The translations under genes and the position numbers were made by a program. Shown here one piece after another: positions 55,338 through 60,831 of a DNA stretch of 60,831 nucleotides. Position 1 is the stretch's first letter, and each line of letters opens with the position of its first letter. This stretch comes from Synechococcus sp. Cruz-7E5 (GTDB taxonomy: Bacteria; Cyanobacteriota; Cyanobacteriia; PCC-6307; Cyanobiaceae), in NCBI RefSeq assembly GCF_024345995.1, contig NZ_JAGQCE010000016.1, positions 1 through 60,831 on the forward strand. Reading direction: 5' to 3'. The notes below the pieces were generated by a model. That model saw only the letters and a list, made by a program, of their open reading frames with translations, had not been told where the DNA came from and searched no databases.

Positions 55338-55385
55338 GAACGGGTCAGCACGGTCGGAACATGGTACAAAAGAACTGCTGGTCGC

Positions 55386-56348
55386 TCAGAACGGCAGCTT
55401 CTTCTTTTCCTCCTTGTCGAGGTCGGCATCCAGCTCGCGCAGGCGACGCAGGATCGTGTCGTAGTACTCCTTGAGGTAATCCTCGAGGCCAGTGGTCTCG
55501 CCTGGATCCAGGGCGAAGGCCTCGTAGCTGGCCTCCATCTCGGCATCCAGGGGCTGACCGCCACCGGTGACCTCCGCAAAGGCCAGCCGCTCCGCCACAT
55601 TCACCCCTGGCTCGAAGAAGGCGGCCAGCCCCTGCATCAGACGGATCAGGAATGGCCTCACCCGAAACACCCGGGCCGCCTTGCCGCTGTAGCGCTCACA
55701 GAGCTGGGTGACCTCGCCGGTGTTCCAGGCCTTGGGACCCACCACAGGGAAGGCCTGACGAACAGTGGCGGGCTGGCTGAGAGCAGCAACGGCGAAGCGG
55801 GCCACGTCCTGGGTGTTCATATAAGCGATCGGGGTCGGGGTGCCGCTCACCCACACCGTCTGGCTCTCCAGCACCGGGATGGCGAACTGACCGATCACCC
55901 CCTGCATGAAGGCGACGCAGCGCAGGATCGTGTAGTCGAAATCAGAGCCGATCAGCAGCTGCTCGGTGCAGTACTTGATGTCCATCAACGGCACCTCCCG
56001 GTGACGCTCCGCTCCCAGCAGCGAGACGAACACAAAACGCTTCACGCCAGCCTGCTCACAAGCCCTGAGCAGATTGAGCTTGCCGTCCCAGTCGATCGTG
56101 TAGATGCCAGCGCTGTCGGTGGGTCGGGCGGTGGCCGCGTCGATCACAGCTTCCTGGCCCTCGAGGGCATAGGCCAGGCTTTCAGGCTCGAGCAGGTCCC
56201 CGCGGGTCAGTTCACAGCCCCACTCCTGCAGGAAAGCCGCCTTGCGGGGTGAGCGCACCACGCAACGCACCTGGTGACCCTGATCGAGGGCACGGCGGGC
56301 AATCTGGCGACCAAGGGTGCCCGTTCCGCCGACGACCAGAACCTGCAT
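55386..56348 (-). CDS. ycf39: Ycf39-like atypical SDR, photosystem II assembly factor
   Basis: 320 residues. Nucleotide site VLVVGGTGTLGRQIARRAL (GGTGTLG, residues 7-13), then VRCVVRSPRKAAFLQEWGCE, LTRGDLLEPESL, KRFVFVSLLGAERHREVPLM and DIKYCTEQLLIGS. These blocks are those of Ycf39 (plant HCF244), which helps D1 insertion and chlorophyll delivery to photosystem II. It lies 64 bases downstream of petM on the same strand. Confidence 0.92.
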   Translation of the reverse strand: MQVLVVGGTGTLGRQIARRALDQGHQVRCVVRSPRKAAFLQEWGCELTRGDLLEPESLAYALEGQEAVIDAATARPTDSAGIYTIDWDGKLNLLRACEQAGVKRFVFVSLLGAERHREVPLMDIKYCTEQLLIGSDFDYTILRCVAFMQGVIGQFAIPVLESQTVWVSGTPTPIAYMNTQDVARFAVAALSQPATVRQAFPVVGPKAWNTGEVTQLCERYSGKAARVFRVRPFLIRLMQGLAAFFEPGVNVAERLAFAEVTGGGQPLDAEMEASYEAFALDPGETTGLEDYLKEYYDTILRRLRELDADLDKEEKKKLPF

Positions 56349-56412
56349 GAAGCACCCGACCAGAAGGGGCTGAGCCTAAAGGTGCACCCGTCAGCAACGC
56401 GCCGGGGGATTG

Positions 56413-56511
56413 TCAGTCCTTCTGCAGTTTGAGCAGCAGGGCTCCGCCCACCAGGCCGACGGGGATCAGCACCCAGAAGATCGCTGCGGTGAAGAAGATT
56501 TCCGAGGCCAT
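56413..56511 (-). CDS. petM: Cytochrome b6f complex subunit PetM
   Basis: 32 residues: [20 protein letters not shown] then [12 protein letters not shown]. One transmembrane helix with a short acidic N-terminus, matching PetM (subunit VII) in length and sequence. It sits in the thylakoid membrane at the edge of the b6f complex. The open frame continues upstream to 56637, but that part overlaps the trm1 gene and is not part of PetM. Confidence 0.94.
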   Translation of the reverse strand: MASEIFFTAAIFWVLIPVGLVGGALLLKLQKD

Positions 56512-56528
56512 GAGGCAGGGGAGAACGG

Positions 56529-57716
56529 CTACCGGTCCAGTGTCCCATCCCCCGTTGCGGCCAGCTCCAGCACCACAGCCCAGGGAGCCGAGGTGCGCAG
56601 CTGGCCCGGCATCACGCCACTCACACTCGCGCTCCATCCCGCCCGGTCCAGCCTCTCCAGCAGCTGCCTGAGGCGCACCGTGCCGCCAGGCGATCGCCTG
56701 GCAATCTCCGCCATCGGCCAGACCCGAGCGCCAGTCCCGATGTCGGCGCCCAGGTTGGCAAGCAGGCGATGGCCCTCCTCAGCCGTGTGGCCATCGGCAG
56801 CCAGGGACGAGAGCTCTTCCAACCAGCCGGGATCCTGGAGTGGGCCGATCCAGAGCGGACCACTCACCGCCAGGGGTGGGGGGGTGCTGCAGACGCATGA
56901 TTGCCAGCCCCGCAGGCGTTTGAGGCTCTGCACCTGCTGATTCCCGCAGCCGTGGCAGTGGGCCAGCAGACCAAGCTGGTCTTCGTCCCCAGCCGTGGGG
57001 CTGCGCAACACCTGCACGGCAGTGCGGAAGGTGCGGCCATCACTGAAATTCAGCAGGGGCTTGATGCCCCGGCCCAGGCACCAGGCGGCCCTGGCGACGA
57101 CACCGAGCTGGAGGCGCAGGGCCAACTCCCAGCTGGCGGGGTGGGCCCGGGCCCCTGCCCCCAGGGAGCGCAGCGCGGCCACCCGGTCGTGGCCGGTGGG
57201 GGAGCGTCCGTCAGTGCTGGCCAGATAGAGCACCCCGCCGAAGCACACGGCCTCCAGGGCAAGGGGAACCAGCGCCGCAGGGCAGCCGAAGGCATCGAGA
57301 TCCACCAGCTCGAAGCGTTGATCACGCAGCAGGCAATCGGCCAGGAGCTTCTGGGCCGTCTGGGCGCTCAGCCGCAACGAGAGACGCTCCGCCATCGGCT
57401 CCAGATTGACGCGCAGCAGCGGCAGCCGCTCGGGATCGGCATCGTTGGCCCAGATCGCGGATGCCCCGGCCTCCAGTCCGTAGCGCAGGGAACGCACGCC
57501 GCAGCCAGCCATCAGATCCAGCACCCGCAAGGGGCCCTGACCGGCCAGACGCCTGGCCAGCAGCACCCCCAGATCCCTGGCCGGGCGCGAGTCGGCCCGG
57601 AAGAACCCCTCCCCCAGCCGCAGCTGGGCCGCGCCTTCGCAATAGTGAGGGTTGTTCGGCGTGGCTCCGGCTCCGGTGGTGACAGCTCCAGCCCAGCCTG
57701 TCGCAAGCGATGGCAT
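56529..57716 (-). CDS. trm1: tRNA (guanine-N2)-dimethyltransferase Trm1-like
   Basis: About 395 residues. [20 protein letters not shown] and [11 protein letters not shown] start the conserved domain; the SAM site is [20 protein letters not shown] followed by [38 protein letters not shown] holds the D-L-D-P-F-G-like motif, here D-L-D-A-F-G. A cysteine set (CHGCGNQQV) matches the zinc-finger-like part. It would dimethylate G26 of tRNA. The Met at 57716 overlaps the start of the divergent hydrolase; the frame extends to 58223 only as antisense of that gene. Confidence 0.88.
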   Translation of the reverse strand: MPSLATGWAGAVTTGAGATPNNPHYCEGAAQLRLGEGFFRADSRPARDLGVLLARRLAGQGPLRVLDLMAGCGVRSLRYGLEAGASAIWANDADPERLPLLRVNLEPMAERLSLRLSAQTAQKLLADCLLRDQRFELVDLDAFGCPAALVPLALEAVCFGGVLYLASTDGRSPTGHDRVAALRSLGAGARAHPASWELALRLQLGVVARAAWCLGRGIKPLLNFSDGRTFRTAVQVLRSPTAGDEDQLGLLAHCHGCGNQQVQSLKRLRGWQSCVCSTPPPLAVSGPLWIGPLQDPGWLEELSSLAADGHTAEEGHRLLANLGADIGTGARVWPMAEIARRSPGGTVRLRQLLERLDRAGWSASVSGVMPGQLRTSAPWAVVLELAATGDGTLDR

Positions 57717-58620
57717 CGACTGGGGCCTGCATGGCACCTGGCACTGGCGAGGCATGGCATGCCACTGGCGCGTGCTCGGTGACCCCTCCCATCCACCGCT
57801 GCTGCTGCTGCATGGCTTCGCTGCCAGCAGCGGCCACTGGCGCCACAACGTGGCCGGCCTGGTGGCGGCGGGCTGGTGTGTGTACGGCCTGGATCTGATT
57901 GGCTTCGGCGCTTCCGACCAGCCGGCTCTGCAGCTTGACAACAGGCTCTGGGCCCGCCAGAGCACGGCCTTCCTGCAGCAGGTGGTGCAACGGCCCGCCG
58001 TGCTGCTGGGCCACTCCCTGGGAGGGCTGGTGGCTCTGACCGCGGCGGTGTTCAGCCCGGAGTGGGTGCGGGCGGTGGCGGCCGTGCCCCTGCCCGATCC
58101 CACCCTGGTGATGGCCGTGCCACGGCGGCGGCCTCCCTGGCGGCGACGCCTGCAAAGACTGCTGGTGCTCGTGCTCTGCCGGCTGCTGCCGCTGGAGCTG
58201 GTGGTTCCTCTGATCGCCCGCACCCCCCTGCTGGATCTGGGGCTGCAGTCGGCCTACAACCAGCCGGTGATCGGCGATCCGGAGTTGCGCCGGCTGTTCG
58301 CCCGCCCGGCCCGACGGGCCACCGCCGCCTGGTCGCTGCGCGGAATGAGCATCGGCATGGCCCTGCGCCCGAGGGGTGCCACGGCAGAGGTGCTGCTGAC
58401 ACGGCTGGTGCAGCCCCTGCTGCTGATCTGGGGCGAGGCCGACCGGCTGGTGCCGATCGAGGTGGGGGAGTTGCTGGCGCGCCTCAATCCGGATCTGCGA
58501 CTGGAGCGGCTGGAGGGGGTCGGCCATTGCCCCCACGACGAGGCGCCGGAAGACTTCGAGGGGCTGCTGCTGAGCTGGTTGGAGGGGCTGCAGGCGGAGC
58601 CGCAGGAGGCCGGCGCGTAA
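57652..58620 (+). CDS. Alpha/beta hydrolase
   Basis: Up to 322 residues. Oxyanion motif [20 protein letters not shown], nucleophile elbow [17 protein letters not shown] (GHSLGG), acid [15 protein letters not shown] and catalytic His in [14 protein letters not shown]. This is the standard fold-family hydrolase of the type often encoded next to photosynthesis genes in cyanobacteria; the substrate is unknown. The start is not certain: TTG at 57652 or GTG at 57661 overlap the divergent trm1 start. Confidence 0.86.
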   Translation: MFGVAPAPVVTAPAQPVASDGIDWGLHGTWHWRGMACHWRVLGDPSHPPLLLLHGFAASSGHWRHNVAGLVAAGWCVYGLDLIGFGASDQPALQLDNRLWARQSTAFLQQVVQRPAVLLGHSLGGLVALTAAVFSPEWVRAVAAVPLPDPTLVMAVPRRRPPWRRRLQRLLVLVLCRLLPLELVVPLIARTPLLDLGLQSAYNQPVIGDPELRRLFARPARRATAAWSLRGMSIGMALRPRGATAEVLLTRLVQPLLLIWGEADRLVPIEVGELLARLNPDLRLERLEGVGHCPHDEAPEDFEGLLLSWLEGLQAEPQEAGA

Positions 58621-58658
58621 TTTGGGGCCTTGATGCCCCGTTGAGCGCCGCCCCGGCC

Positions 58659-59189
58659 ATGAAACACACCCTCTCGGTGCTGGTGCAGGACGAATCCGGC
58701 GCCCTCAGCCGCATCTCCGGGCTGTTTGCCCGCCGCGGCTTCAACATCGACAGCCTGGCGGTGGGTCCAGCCGAGCAGCGCGGCCATTCCCGACTCACGA
58801 TGGTGGTCGAGGGAGACGATCACACCCTGGAGCAGATGACCAAACAGCTGAACAAGCTGGTCAACGTGCTCAACGTGATCGATCTCACCTGCATTCCCGC
58901 AGTGGAGAGAGAGCTGATGCTTCTGAAAGTGGCGGCACCGCCGGAGAACCGGGCCGCCATCCTCGATCTGGTGGAGGTTTTCCGCGCCAAGGTGGTGGAC
59001 GTGGCCGACAACGCCCTGATCCTTGAAGTGGTGGGAGATCCGGGCAAACTCGTAGCTCTCGAGCAGATTCTCGAGAGCTACGGCATCCTGGAGATCGCCC
59101 GCACCGGCAAGGTGGCTCTGGAGCGGGCTTCCGGTGTGAACACCGCCTTCCTAAAGGTCACCGCCTCCGACAAGCGCGTTCCCGCCTGA
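58659..59189 (+). CDS. ilvN: Acetolactate synthase, small (regulatory) subunit
   Basis: 176 residues. N-terminal ACT domain [40 protein letters not shown], then [11 protein letters not shown], followed by the second domain [16 protein letters not shown] and [20 protein letters not shown]. It binds valine and controls the large subunit in branched-chain amino-acid synthesis. ATG 58659 lies 38 bases after the hydrolase stop, so the two may share a transcript. Confidence 0.95.
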   Translation: MKHTLSVLVQDESGALSRISGLFARRGFNIDSLAVGPAEQRGHSRLTMVVEGDDHTLEQMTKQLNKLVNVLNVIDLTCIPAVERELMLLKVAAPPENRAAILDLVEVFRAKVVDVADNALILEVVGDPGKLVALEQILESYGILEIARTGKVALERASGVNTAFLKVTASDKRVPA

Positions 59190-59200
59190 GGCTGCTTGGC

Positions 59201-59911
59201 TCAGGGCTTGTTCTTCACCAGGGTGCCACCCTGCAAAAGAGTGGCCTTGATCAGCCGGTCGCCCTGCTTGATCTGGTCGACCACCTCCATCCCCTTCACC
59301 ACCCGGCCGAACACCGCGTAGCGGCCATCGAGCTCGGTGAGGGGCTTGAGGGCGATGTAGAACTGCGCACTGGCTGAATTGGGGTCGGCCGAGCGGGCCA
59401 TGGCCAGGGCTCCGCGGTCGTGCTTGAGGCTGAGATTCGCGCTCTCGGCCGGATCAACAACTTCGGCGCCGTAACGCGGCTCAGCTTCCCCCTGGATTCC
59501 GAGCTCCAGGGGGATCAGCCGTGGCTGGTCGGTGGCTGGATCCACAAAGCTGCCGGTGCCGTACTGGCTGGCCGGAACCTTCGGGTCGGCGCTCTGGGGA
59601 TCACCCCCCTGCACCACAAAGGGAGTGGGCTGGTTGACCACCCGGTGGAACACTGTGTTGTCGTAGGCGCCGCGGCGCACGAGATCCACGAAGTTGCCTG
59701 CCGTGAGCGGCGCGGCATCGCCGCTGAGCTCGAGTTCCACATCGCCGCGGCTGGTCTTGAGCGACACCAGAGCCGGACCACTCAGGCAGGGGCTGCCTGA
59801 GGCCGCGCAGCCAAGGGGACTCCTCGGAGCATCGGCGGCACAGGCACCGAGCCCCATCGGAGTGAGCAGGAGGGCGCCCACCAGCAGGAGGTGGCTGAGG
59901 CGAATCGTCAT
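59201..59911 (-). CDS. Cyclophilin-type peptidyl-prolyl isomerase, exported
   Basis: About 236 residues. It starts MTIRLSHLLLVGALLLTPMG then LGACAADA, a signal peptide with a possible lipobox (LGAC), so it may be a lipoprotein or a periplasmic/lumenal enzyme. The cyclophilin domain shows VSLKTSRGDVELELSGDAAP, YDNTVFHRVVNQPTPFVVQG (F-H-R-V and the Q-G-G-D site) and SASAQFYIALKPLTELDGRY, AVFGRVVKGMEVVDQI. Four bases separate it from ycf4 upstream. Confidence 0.9.
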   Translation of the reverse strand: MTIRLSHLLLVGALLLTPMGLGACAADAPRSPLGCAASGSPCLSGPALVSLKTSRGDVELELSGDAAPLTAGNFVDLVRRGAYDNTVFHRVVNQPTPFVVQGGDPQSADPKVPASQYGTGSFVDPATDQPRLIPLELGIQGEAEPRYGAEVVDPAESANLSLKHDRGALAMARSADPNSASAQFYIALKPLTELDGRYAVFGRVVKGMEVVDQIKQGDRLIKATLLQGGTLVKNKP

Positions 59912-59915
59912 CGGC

Positions 59916-60545
59916 TCAGACTCCTTCCAGGGGAACTTTGAGGAAGCGAGCCAGTTCGGCGCCGCTGCGCTCCAGCTCTGCCAGGGGCAGGGGTTCACCG
60001 ACCCGGGTCAGGGGCAGGTCGCGGCGGCCCTGGAGGCGCAGGGAGAGCCGGCGGCGGGGGTTGAGGCCATCACGCACGTCCACCTTCACGGCCAGGATCT
60101 CGCGCAGGGGAATGTCGAATTCGATCCTCTGACGGAAGCCCCGCCGGGTGATGGTGGCCTGGTTGCTCTCCTGATCGAAGCGGTTGCTGCCGGCCCCCAC
60201 GTCGAGGGTGATAACCAGCCAGAGATAGGTGGCAAGCAACAACCCAGCGATGCCGTAGGCGCCCATCACCAGCCCCTGGGGAACCCACTCCAGCGCAGCT
60301 GGATGACCCATGGGCAGCAGGTCGAGGCCGAGACGGCTGGAGAGACTGGTGAGCAGGAAACCGATCCCGCCGGCGGAGACCACGGAGGCAACGAGGTAGT
60401 TGGAGAGACGGCGGGAGCCCTGCACGGGCTGCTCGAGCAGGGAGGGGCGGCTGGTGGAGGTGCCGTTGGCCGCGGGACGCGGCGACGGGGCGGCCGAAGG
60501 AGATGCCGGGGCCATGGGGTCGGCTGGAAGGCTGTGGGACTTCAT
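59916..60545 (-). CDS. ycf4: Photosystem I assembly protein Ycf4
   Basis: 209 residues. After a Pro/Ser-rich N-terminal stretch the conserved part begins [20 protein letters not shown], with a second helix [20 protein letters not shown] then [20 protein letters not shown], ending [20 protein letters not shown]. Two membrane helices plus a cytoplasmic domain, as in Ycf4, which helps photosystem I assembly. Divergent from psbD across 160 bases that must hold both promoters, a common arrangement in this group. Confidence 0.93.
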   Translation of the reverse strand: MKSHSLPADPMAPASPSAAPSPRPAANGTSTSRPSLLEQPVQGSRRLSNYLVASVVSAGGIGFLLTSLSSRLGLDLLPMGHPAALEWVPQGLVMGAYGIAGLLLATYLWLVITLDVGAGSNRFDQESNQATITRRGFRQRIEFDIPLREILAVKVDVRDGLNPRRRLSLRLQGRRDLPLTRVGEPLPLAELERSGAELARFLKVPLEGV

Positions 60546-60705
60546 CTTGGACGGCAGCGGGCGGGAGCAGTTGGAAGAAATACCTAGAAACCCTGCCGAG
60601 ACGGGCGATGTCAGGCCGTTGCGGAGGCGCTCGCGCTGTCCTTGAACATTGTTACCATCACCCGGTATCCCACAGCCCAGCGGGATTTCCGCACCGTTTC
60701 AACCC

Positions 60706-60831
60706 ATGACGATCGCTCTAGGGCGCGCACCTGCCGCACGGGGATGGTTCGACGTCCTCGATGACTGGCTCAAGCGTGACCGCTTTGTTTTCGTGGGGTG
60801 GTCCGGTCTGCTGCTCTTTCCCACCGCCTAT
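60706..60831 (+). CDS. psbD: Photosystem II D2 protein (partial, 5' end)
   Basis: The first 42 codons run to the end of the window: [20 protein letters not shown] then [20 protein letters not shown] and AY. This is the N-terminus of PsbD, the D2 reaction-centre protein of photosystem II, with the start of the first transmembrane helix ([12 protein letters not shown]). The rest is outside the window. Confidence 0.98.
   Translation, partial: MTIALGRAPAARGWFDVLDDWLKRDRFVFVGWSGLLLFPTAY

Noticed and set aside
60546-60705. Candidate -35 (TTGCGG) and -10 (TACCAT) boxes before psbD
   Set aside because: The spacing of 28 bases is far too long for a normal promoter, and no better pair was found by eye.

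Overview
The window is GC-rich (apart from a few AT-rich stretches) and comes from a unicellular picocyanobacterium of the Synechococcus/Cyanobium type. The right end carries photosynthetic genes: petM (cytochrome b6f), ycf39 and ycf4 (photosystem assembly) and the first 42 codons of psbD (photosystem II D2). An NADPH-thioredoxin reductase fused to thioredoxin (NTRC) and an infA typical of this group lie nearby.

Layout. Positions 1 to about 41,000 form a large surface-polysaccharide island, almost all on the minus strand. It holds about 15 glycosyltransferases (GT2, GT4 and an HlpA-like enzyme), a WecA/WbpL-like initiating phosphosugar transferase, a Wzy-like polymerase, acyl- and acetyltransferases, FkbM and TylF-type methyltransferases, an MsbA-like ABC exporter and a Wza-like export protein beside a dual-specificity phosphatase. 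Many genes overlap by ATGA, GTGA or TGATG, so the block from about 17,350 down to 1,883 reads as one coupled transcription unit. Positions 41,000 to 44,700 (plus strand) encode secreted or surface proteins of unknown function: a probable beta-barrel with four W-x-x-(V)P repeats, two tandem paralogues with glycine-rich tails, and a small exported protein. From 44,756 to the end the genes are core housekeeping: cysS, dxr, a 2Fe-2S protein, hydrolases, a helicase, NTRC, infA, a pseudouridine synthase, ycf39, petM, trm1, ilvN, a cyclophilin, ycf4 and psbD.

The most striking feature is decay inside the island. By reading frames across frameshifts I find remains of at least five toxin-antitoxin loci (PIN toxins with Phd, AbrB or RHH antitoxins), a three-lesion exostosin gene, a gmd::fcl deletion chimera, a methyltransferase with two stops and several frameshifts, a DUF4143-type ATPase, a broken copy beside an intact Uma2 nuclease gene, an amidase remnant, a hexapeptide acyltransferase tail and an IS transposase remnant. 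The island appears to have been repeatedly reshuffled, with genes lost and translational couplings left behind. The GDP-fucose route visible here is dead.

All family assignments come from reading motifs by eye. No database search was possible, so names without clear motifs carry low confidence.
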